DNA of 64,000 nucleotides from Pomphorhynchus laevis (GCA_012934845.2 WNNJ02000457.1:121565-185564); one strand, 5' to 3'; shown: positions 43,621 through 54,720, numbered from the stretch's first letter. Translations and numbers: made by a program. Notes: generated from the letters alone by a model not told the origin.

Positions 43621-44034
43621 ACTATAAATATAAATTCTATAAAAATCTGATATAATTATTTATTATTTATCTATAATTTTATTTATATATGGTATAAATT
43701 ATATATAAATTATACAATACCTTATATAACAATTAATAATTATTCATAATACGTCATTAGTATAAAATACGTAAATTTACTTAATAATTTATCAGATTAT
43801 ATTATAATCTGATATTATAATCTAGGTAGGAAGTCTGAATCATTTCCAGTAGGCGTTGGGCTTCGTCAAGGTTGTCCTTTGTCTCCACTTTTATTCCTTG
43901 CTTACTTGAACAAAATTACGAGACGGGCTGTTCTGACGGATGTCGGTCTTCAGTTTAGTTCCATCATGATACCATCTCTGGTTTTGCAGATGACGTCGTT
44001 TTTGTTGGCTTCTTGTCCTGATAACTTAAAAGCT
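43621..44034 (+). repeat. Segment duplicated at 20258-20676
   Basis: Same AT-rich lead and LINE copy A start (GGTAGGAAGTCTGAATCATT; MSPLLFLAYLNKITRRAVL). It breaks off in the LINE after LASCPDNLK and joins a permuted-PLE linker piece at about 44030. Confidence 0.75.
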
Positions 44035-44877
44035 CCTACTACCATTAGGACAATAGAAAATATACATTAACCATAAACTTCATTAATAAATGTATAGATA
44101 ACATAAATATAGCCGGACTTTTAAATAATTCTAAAAGTAAAGAAATAATAGGGTCAGATTTAAGTAAATATATTCCTAAAATAAGGTATAAACTCCTACC
44201 ACCATTAGGACGAAAAATTTGTAATTATAATAAAGAATAAAAATAAATATGTAACGATAATATTAGAAACATAATGGAAACAGAATGCAATTGCAAGTCT
44301 TAATTCCTACCTCTGGTAGGAATAGTGATGTTATAAATAATAACTAAACTAGGTGGCGACACCGAAAAAGCAACGTTGAAAATTATGACTTAAAAGTTAC
44401 ATATACTCAACAATATTGGAAAAATACGTAAGTACTAATGATTTCAATTTTAGATCTTTTAAATGTAACAGAAAAAATTGTATAGTTTGTGATGTTATAA
44501 ATAATAATAATTGTATTGTAAGTAATACGACAAACAAATATTTTTCATTAAATATTAATAATAATTGTAACTGCAATACCGCAATCTAATACAATGTACA
44601 TGTGGATCAATATTGCAGATCAATATATTTATTGATCTGTTTAGAGATTAATTTATTAGTTTATTTCACTTTTAGATTAAAAACTTTTCCTGATGATGGC
44701 TACAATTGATAGTCGAAATATTAAACCAACAAATTTTGTGTTTTTATTCTTTTTGCGTATATATTCACGAATTATTTATTATAAATTAATAGAATCACAA
44801 CAACAGTTATTCAAAAATATCATTAAGTCCATTAAATGTTAAAAACTAGGTTTAGTCAACACATATATAATATACAG
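44030..44877 (+). pseudogene. Permuted PLE fragments, copy N8 (left part)
   Basis: 44040-44305 is a linker piece (FINKCIDNINIAGLL ... IPKIRYKLLPPLGRKI). 44340-44607 restarts from the leader (CTAAACTAGGTGGCGACACC) into the GIY-YIG leader frame. 44608-44833 is foreign sequence with a hammerhead-like core. 44834-44877 resumes the GIY-YIG region (ATGTTAAAAACTAGGTTTAG) until the hAT element begins. Confidence 0.7.
44690..44718 (+). ncRNA. Hammerhead-ribozyme-like core, exact boxes
   Basis: CTGATGA, T, stem strand GGCTA, loop CAATTGA, TAGTC, GAAATATT. Both boxes are consensus; stem II has five pairs, one G.T. It sits in a ~225-base sequence inserted into the GIY-YIG region of copy N8. Confidence 0.55.
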
Positions 44878-46625
44878 CACATTTGGGCAAACGTCGGCCC
44901 GCCGAGCATTTTTATCTGGCCCGCTAAGAGAATTTGAATATTTTATATCCTAATTGTTCAATGATACATTAGTTATAGATTAGCATTTTCCATGATGGAT
45001 ATAGACACATCCGGCCCATAGTAATACTCTTATTGTTTTAGCTCTATCATTATTCCTTTTAGTTTTGGTCTTATTGTTTTAGCTCTATCATTATTCCTTT
45101 TAGTTTTAGTCTTATTTATTCAACTTGGAATATCTATTTATTTTTTTAGAATTTTACCCCTAAATGGGTATAGATAAAAGAAGAAAAGTGGATGAAGAAA
45201 ATCAACAATATCAAGATTTTTGGACTGAAGAATATTATTTTATTCTTCATAATGAGGTTCCGGTATGTTTGATATGCAATATGTCTATGTAGGTTTGTCA
45301 AGGAATACAGTTTAAAAAGACATATTAATTCTAAGCATCAAGTGAAGCAAACTATTAAAGGGCAGCAGCTAAAAGAGGATGTGGAAAAATATAAACAAAA
45401 TTTGTACTCTCAGCAACAAATGTTTAGCAATATAAATGCACAATGTTTTAGGAATGTAAAAGCCAGTTTTTTGATTAGTAAAAAATTGCTAAACATTCAA
45501 AGTCTTTTTTCGGTGGTGAATTTATCAAGGAAACTAGATGAAAATATATCAAGGCTTACTATTGAATTTATTGAATTTATCAAGGCTTACTAGATGTTGC
45601 AGAGTTGGTGTGTTCACAAAACAAAAAAGACTTTGAATCTATTAGTCTGTCGAGGCGTACAGTTTCTAGAAAGATAGAGATGATGGCAGAGGGCATAGAA
45701 AAAAGTTTAAAAGAAAGAATTAAGAAATAGTATGCTTTTCAAAAGCATTAAATAATAGTACTGATGCATCTAATACCGCATAGATGGCTATATTTATTCA
45801 AGGAGTGGATTCCGACTTTAATATAATAGAGGAGTTATTAGCACTTGCACCTTTAAAGGGAACTACTACTGGCGAAGATATATTTAAAACAGTGGATATG
45901 ATTTTTACTAAATCTGGGGTCAGGTGGAGGTTACTCATTGGTATATGCACCGATGGAGCTCCTGCAATGGTAGGTGCACAAAATGGATTTATGGGAATAG
46001 TTCGTAAACGGGCAAAAGAGCTACAAATAAACACAAACGACTTAACGATTTTTCACTGTGTCATAATCAATAAATCAATAAATTTTGCGGATGTTATGTC
46101 AAGGTTGTGTCAAGTATCAATTTTATTAAATCCCGGGCACTAAACATAAATTTAAAGAATACTTGGCAGATATAGTTTCTGGGTGTGAAGATGTATGTTA
46201 CTGTGAAGAAGAGAAATATCCAAACTTGCGAGCCTTAGCAAAAAATGATTTCTCTTTTCAGTAGTACATATATATGTGAACAATTTTTTTCGAGGATGAA
46301 ATTTAATGAAACAAAAAATCGTACAAGAATAACTGACGAGCACCTAGAAAACATACTAAGCTTGTGTTTGAGTAATATAAATATTAATATTGATGACCTC
46401 GTGACTCAAGTTCAAAAAAATCGTGTTAATTCCTTTTTGATAAATATACTTTAAAATTCATGCTGTGCTTAAGAATATTGGAATTTATTTTTAATTAAAA
46501 TTTGTATTCATTAAAGATGATACTGTGTTTTGGTAAAATCCGTTAATTTATAAATTGATCCGGCCCCTCAAGTACCTCGATGATAGAAATATGGCAATCA
46601 GGATGTCCAAGCTTGCCCATCCCTG
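44878..46625 (+). mobile_element. hAT DNA transposon relic (GTF2IRD2/ZBED type)
   Basis: Ends CACATTTGGGC and GGGATGG-like (GCCCATCCCTG) are inverted; flanks ATATACAG (44870-44877) and ATATATAG (46626-46633) are an 8-bp duplication with one change. The coding part starts near 45163 (MGIDKRRKVDEENQQYQDFW; VPVCLICNMSM) with a BED-finger-like region, then GQQLKEDVEKYKQNLYSQQQ, the catalytic-domain start AIFIQGVDSDFNIIEELLAL then PLKGTTTGEDIF and CTDGAPAMVGAQNGFMGIV (45784-46143), and after an internal deletion the C-terminal dimerisation region STYICEQFFSRMKFNETKNR and TRITDEHLENIL (46245-46454). The family moves by cut and paste. Frame breaks and the missing middle show it is inactive. Confidence 0.8.
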
Positions 46626-46633
46626 ATATATAG

Positions 46634-48280
46634 CATAATAGTCAAACTATATTTCATAAACATATAGGGTATTTTTGTATCTAAATGCCATTCCCAGAAA
46701 AAAGAAATTGAATATTTCTTCGATATTCCCTCCAAAATGTATCATTCCGTTTCAAAACATATAGGGTATGTATAGGATATATACCCTATATGGATATATA
46801 TCCATATATATCTTATATAGGATATAGGATATTGTACATTATTTATTTTAGAATATATTATCGAAGAAAACATAACAATATTAAATCAAAAACTATTAGA
46901 AAAAGAAGATTTTTGAATTAAAACGCTTAATTCCATGTATCTATTAGGATTGAATGAGTGGTATAAAGAATTGGCAGAAGTAGTATGGTAAATAATAAAC
47001 AACTATATTATAATAATCCGGTTAAATGCAAACCAGGAAGTCATTGTGATAAAAGGCATAGGAAAAATAAACTTAAAAATATTAAAAAAGATATGTATTT
47101 ATACGAACAATTAGAAATATTAAAACAACTTTTAAGAGAAAATAAGCCAAAGGATCTTTATGTAAATATAAGAAGTTTTTCTATAATTTGTTCAACAAAT
47201 CAAAAATTAATTAACGACTATGATAGGCTAAGTTGTATAATAGACAGTTATTGTAATACAAAATACTATAATCGTACAATAAATGTTAATAATAACAATA
47301 GAAAATATACATTAACCATAAACTTCATTAATAAATGTATAGATAACATAAATATAGCCAGAATTTTAAATAAATCTAAAAGTAAAGAAATAATAGGATC
47401 CGATATAAGTAAATATATTCCTAAAATAAGGTATAAGTTGTTACCGCAATTGGGACGAAAAATTTGTAATTATAATAAAGAATTGAAATAAATATGTAAC
47501 GATAATATTAGAAACATTATAGAAACAGAATGCAATTGCAAGTCTTTATTTTGATAAAATAAATGAACATATATGCACTCATAATCTAGAATAAATCGAA
47601 AACAATGAATTAAGGAAAATGCAATTAAACTTACTAAATTAAAGCATAACTATATAATAACATCTATTAATAAAGCTAGTAATAACTTTGTCTTCATATG
47701 CAAAAAGCTTTATTGTGATATACTAATGAAAGAGGTTAATTCTAATGATTTAAATGTAAATCCAACATATGAACGTAGTGAGTTGAGTTTAGAAACAATT
47801 ATTACAAGTCACTGTTCTATAATGGATAAAAAGGGTATAAAGGTTGAATTAGATAATAAAACTATACCTATATTATATTGGAATTCAAAATTACATAAAC
47901 AATCCAATAAAACCTAGGTTCATATGTAGTGCTTTTAAATGTACATTAAAACCACTTTTTGTCTATATGAATAAAATACTTAAAGTATTTTAAGTATTTT
48001 ATATTATAAAATATTGTTTCTAAACTTAACTCGCTGCGTTCATATGTTGGATTTACATTTAAATCATTAGAATTAACCTCTTTCAATAGTATATCATAAC
48101 AAAGCTTTTCGCATATGAAGACAAAGTTATTACTAGCTTTATCAATAGTTGTTATTATATAGTTATGCTATATAATAGCATAACTATATTTTAGAAACTA
48201 TTACCCTACAATATTTTAAAAAATATTGTAGGGTAATAGAAATTTATACTGGTATAACTACACTTTAAAAAAAGCTAATA
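46634..48280 (+). pseudogene. Permuted PLE, copy N8 (right part)
   Basis: Continues the GIY-YIG region directly after the hAT duplication (CATAATAGTCAAACTATATT), with a ~160-base TATACCCTATATGG-type insertion at about 46670-46830. Then 46985-47491 is a linker frame (168 codons, LEILKQLLRENKPKDLYVNI ... IPKIRYKLLPQLGRKI), 47640-47990 RT fingers (NPTYERSELSLETII), and 48010-48165 the same RT piece in reverse. Broken in many places. Confidence 0.7.
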
Positions 48281-51200
48281 AATAGCTAGGTCGCGTAGCG
48301 CGTGGGGTGAAGGTGGTAGATCTATATAGATGTTGTTTCATTCTGCAACAGCCTTAAGCAGGGCAGCCCCCTGTCAGATGCCGCTGGCTGACCGTTGTAA
48401 GTTTAGTCTGAGTCAACTAAACTAGGTCGCGACACCGAAAAAGCAACGTTAAAAATTATGACTTAAAAGTTACATGTACTCAACCATATTGGAAAAATAC
48501 GTAAGTACTAATGATTTCAATTTTAGATCTTTTAAATGTAACAGAAAAATTGTATAGTTTGTGATGTTATAAATAATAATAATTGTATTGTAAGTAATAC
48601 GACAAACAAATGTTTTTCATTAAATATTAATAATAATTGTAACTGCAATACCGCAGTTGTGGTGTATCTAATACAATGCACATGTGGATTGCAATATATA
48701 GGAAAAACATATCGAATGTTAAAAACCAGGTTTAGGCAACACATATAATATACAGCATAATAGTCAAACTATATTTCATAAACATATGAGATTAATAGGA
48801 CATGATATTAAAAACTGTAAATTATTTATTTTAGAACATATTATCGAAGAAAACATATCAATATTAAATCAAAAACTATTAGAAAAAGAAGATTTTTGGA
48901 TTAAAACGCTTAATTCCATGTACCCATTAGGATTGAATGACGTGGTACAAGGAATTGGCAGAAGTAGTATAATATATAATAAACAACTATATTATAATAA
49001 TCCGGTTAAACGCAAACCAAGAAGTCATGGTGATAAAAGGAATAGGAAAAATAGAGTTAAAAATATTAAAAAAGATATGTATATAAATGAACAATTAGAA
49101 ATATTGAAACAACTTTTAAGAGATAATAAGCTAAAAGATCTTTATGTAAATATAAGAAGTTTTTCTAAAGATATCATATGTTCAATAAATCAAAAATTAA
49201 TTAACGACTATGATAGGCTAAGTTGTATAATAGACAGTTATTGTAATACAAAATACTATAATCGTACAATAAATGTAAATAATAACAATAGAAAATATAC
49301 ATTAACCATAAACTTCATTAATAAATGTATAGATAACATAAATATAGCCGGACTTTTAAATAATTCTAAAAGTAAAGAAATAATAGGGTCAGATTTAAGT
49401 AAATATATTCCTAAAATAAGGTATAAATTCCTACCACCATTAGGACGAAAAATTTGTAATTATAATAAAGAATTAAAATCAATATGTAACGATAATATTA
49501 GAAACATAATGGAAACAGAATGCAATTGTAAAAGTCTTAGTTTTGATAAAATAAATGAACATATATGTACCCATAATCTAGAATTAATTGAAAATTGTGA
49601 ATTAAGAAAGCTGCTATCAAAAGGGTATAAATATAGATTAAATAATAACAACGACAAAAATAAAATTTACAGTTCGTTATATAATAACTTAAATGATTAC
49701 TTTAGTAAGCTGATTAATAGTGAAAGCTCGAATATATCTAAGATAAAAATTTGGAAAGATTATATATTTGATAAAATTAAAAATAAAATGAAAATAACAA
49801 ACAATTATAAAAGGAAAGATAAAATTAATAAAGATATGTATAAAGAACTTACTAAATTAAAGGATAACTATATAATAACAACTATTGATAAAGCTAGTAA
49901 TAACTTTGTCTTCATATGCAAAAAGCTTTATTATGATATACTAATGAAAGAGGTTAATTCTAATGATTTAAATGTAAATCCAACATATGAACGTAGTGAG
50001 TTGAGTTTAGAAACAATTATTACAAGTCACTGTTCTATAATGGATAAAAAGGGTATAAAGGTTGAATTAGATAATAAAACTATACCTATATTATATTGGA
50101 ATCCAAAATTACATAAAAATCCAATAAAACCTAGGTTCATATGTAGTGCGTTTAAATGTACATTAAAACCACTTTCTGTCTATATGAATAAAATACTTAA
50201 AGTAATTAAAGCACATTTTAAAAAATATTGCAAGGTAATCGAAATTAATACTGGTATAAAACACTATTTCAGTATTAATTCTACAAAAGAATTTTTAGAA
50301 CAGACAAAAGGAATAAATTTTCAAAATATAAATACATACGATTTTAGTACGCTTTATACAAATCTAGATTTAGTAGATATTAAAGAAGCGTTAGTAAAAT
50401 TAATTAATCTTATATTCGGAAAAAGATATACATATATATGTTATAATAATTATAACGCCTATCTAACAAAAATTAAACCATCAAATAAATATAAATATAT
50501 GGATAAAATTGAATTAATAGAATCCTTAAATATTTTGATAAATCAAAATTATTTAAAAGTAGGGACATCTATATTTAGACAAGTAAAAGGTGTTCCAATG
50601 GGTGGTAATAGTAGCCCAATTATAGCTGACTTGTTTTTAAGCTTTATAGAATATGAATTTGTTCATAACTGTGTAAAAACTAAATCTAAACAATATAAAT
50701 ATATGAAATATATGTTTCGATACATTGATGATATATGTGTATTTAATTCTAATAATTTTTATTCAATTAGTGAGCACATTTATCCAGAAAGCCTTATTCT
50801 TAACAAAACCAATATTAATGATAAAGAAGGTGTATATCTAGATATGAACATTAAATTAACATTAACTAAAACTACTATTAATTTATATCGTAAAGATGAC
50901 ATATTTAAATTTACAAGAAACATATTTTTGCATGAGCATTCATGCATACCATATAATATAAAATATAATACATTAAATAATGAAATTTTAAGAATTGCAA
51001 CAATATGTAACGATATTGGCTTTCTTCAAAATCATTTAAATAATTTAATAGATACATATTTTAAACTAGGTTACTATAAAAATAACATCAAGCAGAAAAT
51101 AGTAAAATATATAAATCAACACAATAATATAAAGAATAAATTTAAAATCATTAGCGGAAACGTTTTATGAATGGATAATAAATAATATGAAACTTCATAT

Positions 51201-51655
51201 TATTAAAATATCCAATTTATAATTTATTTGCATGAATTTATCTTGGTATGAACATTAAATTAACATTAACTAAAACTAGTATTAATTTATATCGTAAATA
51301 TGACATATTTAAATTTACAAGAAACATATTTTTACATGAGCATTCATGCATACCATATAATATAAAATATAATACATTAAATAATGAAATTTTAAAGATT
51401 GCAACAATTTGTAACGATATTCAGAAACATATGAATGGATAATAAATAATTTACTTTGCATTAGAATAAGATACTAGATAATCAAATTTTAAAAGAGGAA
51501 ATACTTCATTTTTATGTATTTGGCCCCGCTGCTATGTTGGGTCGAGGAATTAGGGACCGAAGCCTGATAGCATAGCGGTTTCTCCTCATGACCTCTAATC
51601 TTTATTCTGATTCAAGGTCTGTTATTTATTAATCAATTTTTATTAAATTAATGAT
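48281..51655 (+). mobile_element. Permuted (Naiad-like) PLE, copy N9, the most complete
   Basis: Begins AATAGCTAGGTCGCGTAG like N1. The leader 48281-48480 contains a hairpin (GTTTAGT/ACTAAAC) next to a GGT-x-GCGA-CACC hairpin followed by GAAAAAGC. The GIY-YIG part (48480-48790) aligns with N1 but is interrupted by two small length differences. From 48786 a 794-codon frame covers the end of the nuclease, the linker and the whole RT. After the stop at 51170 comes a second short piece of post-motif-C sequence (51247-51430), then the structured tail at 51520-51595. One domain order in one element: nuclease, linker, RT. Confidence 0.8.
48786..51170 (+). CDS. GIY-YIG tail, linker and reverse transcriptase of the permuted PLE
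   Basis: 794 codons without interruption. Residues 1-60 are the end of the GIY-YIG domain (MRLIGHDIKNCKLFILEHII; WIKTLNSMYPLGLNDVVQGI). Residues 60-330 are a basic Asn-rich linker with YVNIRSFSKDI, FINKCIDNINIAGLL, and a Cys/His-bearing stretch METECNCKSL...NEHICTHNLEL. RT motifs: IDKASNNF, NPKLHKNPIKPRFICSA (motif 2), YDFSTLYTNLD with Asp519 (motif A), GVPMGG at 602-607 (motif B), YIDD 646-649 (motif C), then the thumb CNDIGFLQNHL, FKLGYY, and a short end. The protein would synthesise DNA from the element's RNA at the nicked target. It proves the permuted order directly, because nuclease end and RT are in one frame. The ATG at 48786 is probably internal, since the nuclease starts about 200 bases upstream. 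Confidence 0.85.
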   Translation: MRLIGHDIKNCKLFILEHIIEENISILNQKLLEKEDFWIKTLNSMYPLGLNDVVQGIGRSSIIYNKQLYYNNPVKRKPRSHGDKRNRKNRVKNIKKDMYINEQLEILKQLLRDNKLKDLYVNIRSFSKDIICSINQKLINDYDRLSCIIDSYCNTKYYNRTINVNNNNRKYTLTINFINKCIDNINIAGLLNNSKSKEIIGSDLSKYIPKIRYKFLPPLGRKICNYNKELKSICNDNIRNIMETECNCKSLSFDKINEHICTHNLELIENCELRKLLSKGYKYRLNNNNDKNKIYSSLYNNLNDYFSKLINSESSNISKIKIWKDYIFDKIKNKMKITNNYKRKDKINKDMYKELTKLKDNYIITTIDKASNNFVFICKKLYYDILMKEVNSNDLNVNPTYERSELSLETIITSHCSIMDKKGIKVELDNKTIPILYWNPKLHKNPIKPRFICSAFKCTLKPLSVYMNKILKVIKAHFKKYCKVIEINTGIKHYFSINSTKEFLEQTKGINFQNINTYDFSTLYTNLDLVDIKEALVKLINLIFGKRYTYICYNNYNAYLTKIKPSNKYKYMDKIELIESLNILINQNYLKVGTSIFRQVKGVPMGGNSSPIIADLFLSFIEYEFVHNCVKTKSKQYKYMKYMFRYIDDICVFNSNNFYSISEHIYPESLILNKTNINDKEGVYLDMNIKLTLTKTTINLYRKDDIFKFTRNIFLHEHSCIPYNIKYNTLNNEILRIATICNDIGFLQNHLNNLIDTYFKLGYYKNNIKQKIVKYINQHNNIKNKFKIISGNVL

Positions 51656-51862
51656 TTATTGATACCGTTATTACTCCTTTTTAGGGGGTATAAATGTAAT
51701 TTTTATATACGACATATCAGAATAAAACGCTGAATTTTTATAATTAATTTTTATTGAACATTTTTATTATTGATCTTTTAGTATCACGTTATAATCGTTT
51801 TTTTTATCACGTTTTTTTTATGAAATTTGAAAATTTTAAATCATAAAACTCGAAAAAAAATT
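51656..51862. other. AT-rich 3' flank between PLE N9 and the host exon
   Basis: Contains ATACGACATATCAGAATAAA and TTTTATCACGTTTTTTTTAT. It is the likely 3' untranslated region of the minus-strand gene ending at 51863. No poly-A signal stands out. Confidence 0.4.
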
Positions 51863-52201
51863 TTATTTGTTTTTTAATTTATTTTTTGACTTCTTTTTCG
51901 TTTTCGATTTAACCAAAGTGCTTGCTAATTGTTCTGCATTTTTGAGAAAAGCTCGAGAGGTATCGAAATCGCTAATCTTAACAATGTCCTTCACGGATTG
52001 CAGTTTATCTGAATCCATAGGATTATGTATCAAACGATTGAAAGCCGAATATGTAGCATTCTGCCTCGATAAAACACCTTTCTCCTTCTCTGCGAAATCC
52101 GTAGTAACAATATGGAGTAAATGTTGCACATTATTTAAGGCTTTTACTTTTTCCAATTTATCTTTTGCAGGAAGTTTATATGGAATAGGCTTTTCATCCT
52201 C
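51863..52201 (-). CDS. Last exon of an unrecognised lysine-rich host protein
   Basis: Read from 52201 downward: an acceptor (ATTATCATTAAATAG) then EDEKPIPYKLPAKDKLEKVK, ALNNVQHLLHIVTTDFAEKE, KGVLSRQNATYSAFNRLIHN, DSDKLQSVKDIVKISDFD, TSRAFLKNAEQLASTLVKSK and a KKKSKNKLKNK tail to the stop: 112 residues plus stop. Phase 0 at the splice site matches the exon at 56092-56246. Codon use and amino-acid mix are unlike the Asn/Ile-rich retroelements around it. The terminal Lys cluster suggests a nuclear or nucleolar protein, an inference only. I do not recognise the family; the first exon or exons are not identified in the window. Confidence 0.6.
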   Translation of the reverse strand, partial: EDEKPIPYKLPAKDKLEKVKALNNVQHLLHIVTTDFAEKEKGVLSRQNATYSAFNRLIHNPMDSDKLQSVKDIVKISDFDTSRAFLKNAEQLASTLVKSKTKKKSKNKLKNK

Positions 52202-52645
52202 CTATTTAATGATAATACGTAAAAATAATAACTTTGTTTTTAATTATAAAATTTTAGTTTTTTTAATTACAAATTTTGGAATTTCTTAATTTGATTTTTT
52301 TATAATATCCAATTTTATTTAAAAAATAAACAAAAGGTCAAAACACAAAAATCTTTCAAAATCTTTCGTATGTCTGAATCTTTCTACTCGAAAGATTCAG
52401 ACATACAGTTTTTAAAGTGCCAAATAATCTTTGAAATATGTTAGGATTGAAAGAATATTCAGGAATCATTTTGGAATCAAACATTCTTGATTATAACTAA
52501 TTACTTAAAATTTAAAAAAGAACATTCGAAACGTTACCTGAACATGTTCTGCTCTTAGCTCGTTTTTTAAGAACCTCCGAGCTGGTGGAACCTCCTATCT
52601 GGTGTAACCAGATATAAAGCAACGTATATTTTTATTTTGCAAACG

Positions 52646-52673
52646 TTTCGGCCCTTACTGGGTCCTTCGTCAG
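52646..52673 (-). ncRNA. Hammerhead-ribozyme-like core
   Basis: Minus strand: CTGACGA, A, stem II GGACCC-AGTAA-GGGCC (five pairs with one bulged A), GAAACGTTTGC. Both boxes fit the CTGANGA/GAAA consensus. The ~60 bases downstream (CAAAATAAAAATATACGTTG and on) recur on the plus strand at 53036-53095 in part (AAACGTTTGCAAAATAAAAA), so two ends of one element may be present. Confidence 0.6.
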
Positions 52674-53249
52674 TGCTGTAGTCAGTACTCCACGACAAAT
52701 ATTTACATACAATTACAGTTTTGTATACATGATTTACAGATGACGTGTTACAATTCCAGCGTTGGAAGAATTCCGTCCTTTATTGAAAATAAACATTCAA
52801 CGTAATTCATAGGTCGTTGAATGGGTGGTCATTGGTATTCAATGATTGATCGGTCATCAGCAGACCTACCTGAGTATTTTTCCCGACGCTTTCGTTCATT
52901 GTGGTCTTTGATCGGACTGTTGATTATAATTGTCGACATACAGAGTTCTGGATTATCCAATAAGTGAGCAACTGCACCGTCTGCTCTCATTCATTTAGTG
53001 CGTACATCTTAATGGCGATAATAGAGGACCAAGTAAGGAACCAAAACGTTTGCAAAATAAAAATATGCATTGCTTTATATATGGTTACAACATTTACCTA
53101 AAAATATTTATTGAGTCTTAAAATGACCCCAGGGAGCCACGATTAGCTACTTTCAGCCACGATCAATATATATTATTATATATAATATATATTATCATAT
53201 ATAATAATATTTATTATATATATCAGCAGAATGAAATACACACTGATCG

Positions 53250-53880
53250 GTTCAGTTGCCTTTGTCATATGGCGAATAAATGCGTTTCCGACAATTTAAT
53301 TGACTTAAAGTGGCTTAATTGACTTGTGCCTAATTGACTGAGGCTTACATGGTGACTGAAAATCGTGAATCGAAGTCCAGTCTAACAAGCAACAAAATTT
53401 TATGTAAATGCCGAATTTCGTAAGAAATCCTGGACCGTTGTTTAGTCAGCACATCCAGATTTCACCATAAAACATGGTGAAAACATCCGGATGAAATAGT
53501 AGTGCACGAATGAAAAACATGTGTGCACTACTATTATACCTGCCGTATCCATTAAGGATCCAACGAGTGCAGCGACAATTCAGCAACAACCTCTGTCTAG
53601 TGTTTAAGGATAGTCCGTACAGCAAGTCGATCTGGTCTAGAGCGTAAGCCTTAAATAATTAGCAGTGTCGGAAACGCCTTTATTCGCAATGTCACACAGG
53701 CAACCGAAACGATCTGGGTACTCATTCTCATCATTTCGATGCTAAAGTGATCGTCTAGAAGTTACATGGTGACTAAAAGTCGTGAATCGAAGTCCAGTCT
53801 AAAAAGCAACGCCGTTTTATATAAATGCCAAATTTCGTAAGAAAGTTTGGATCGTTAGTTACTCAGCACATCAGGGCATT
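53250..53880 (+). repeat. 378-bp repeat family, partial copies
   Basis: 53256-53340 is a minus-oriented end piece. 53345-53740 and 53763-53880 are plus-oriented copies starting ACATGGTGACT(G/A)AAA(A/G)TCGTGAATCG, with ATTTCGTAAGAAA, CCTGCCGTATCCATTAAGGA and GGCAACCGAAACGATCTGGG. They are more diverged than the copies at 58.3-59.2 kb. Confidence 0.7.
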
Positions 53881-53950
53881 ACTATTATATATACGAAATA
53901 TTATTATTGGTCTCTACAAACAAAAAAAACAGATTAATCCTTCATTAACG

Positions 53951-53972
53951 TTTCGCCTTGCGACTTCTTCAA
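53951..53972 (-). ncRNA. Hammerhead-ribozyme-like core
   Basis: Minus strand: TTGAAGA, A, GTC-GCAA-GGC, GAAACGTTAATG. Same variant and same 3' flank as the plus-strand core at 4787-4808 (ending AGAGACCAATAAT). Nearby at 54040-54090 lies the sequence that also follows the 4.8-kb copy (TATTTTGGCCATAGCGTGAT). Confidence 0.5.
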
Positions 53973-54089
53973 AATGTGTAAGTAACCAGGAAACTTTGGT
54001 TAAAAAATTAACTTAGGTTAAACTTGGGTCATTTCGTATATATTTTGGCCATAGCGTGATCCTAACCTGAAGAAGCTTATAAATTGATT

Positions 54090-54720
54090 GAATTTATACA
54101 TTTATATTATATATTATAATATATCATTATATTATTTATATATTATATATTATAATATATTATAATATATTATTTATATATTATATATTATAATATATTA
54201 TAATATATTATTTATATATTATATAATATATAATTTTTATAACTAAAATTTTTTAAAAATTTAAAAAATAGTAAAATTCTTAAATCATCTAATTTTTAAA
54301 AATTGTGAATTAGGATTTATATCAATTTTATTGTCTTCTTTGTAATTTAGTATTTCTTCTTGAAACACAAACCAAAAAAACTTTTGATGTAGTTTACAAC
54401 ATTCCCTTGTCCCTCGTGTAAAATTATATCTTGGTTATTGACCCTTACACGTGAGATAATATTATTTATAAATAATATTATGAGAGATAATAATATTTTT
54501 AATATTATTATTAAAATATTATTAATAATATTTTAAATATTATTATAAAAATAATATTTTAAATATTTTTTGTAATAGATTTAATTTTTTGTAATATTTT
54601 TAAGAATATTATTAAAAATTTATTATTATAATTATCTATTATTTATAATTTGGGATATATGAATTTATAAATTAAAGGCTGAATTTTTATAATTAATTAT
54701 TAATGAGCATTTTTAGTAGT
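54090..54720. repeat. AT simple-sequence region
   Basis: Long stretches of TATATTATAATATATTATTT and AATATTATTAAAA. No gene. Confidence 0.75.

Noticed and set aside
48380-48450. HDV-like ribozyme in the PLE leader
   Set aside because: The stems do not follow the HDV order (no P1-P2-P3-P1' series with a catalytic C before P2'), so there is no support beyond two adjacent hairpins.
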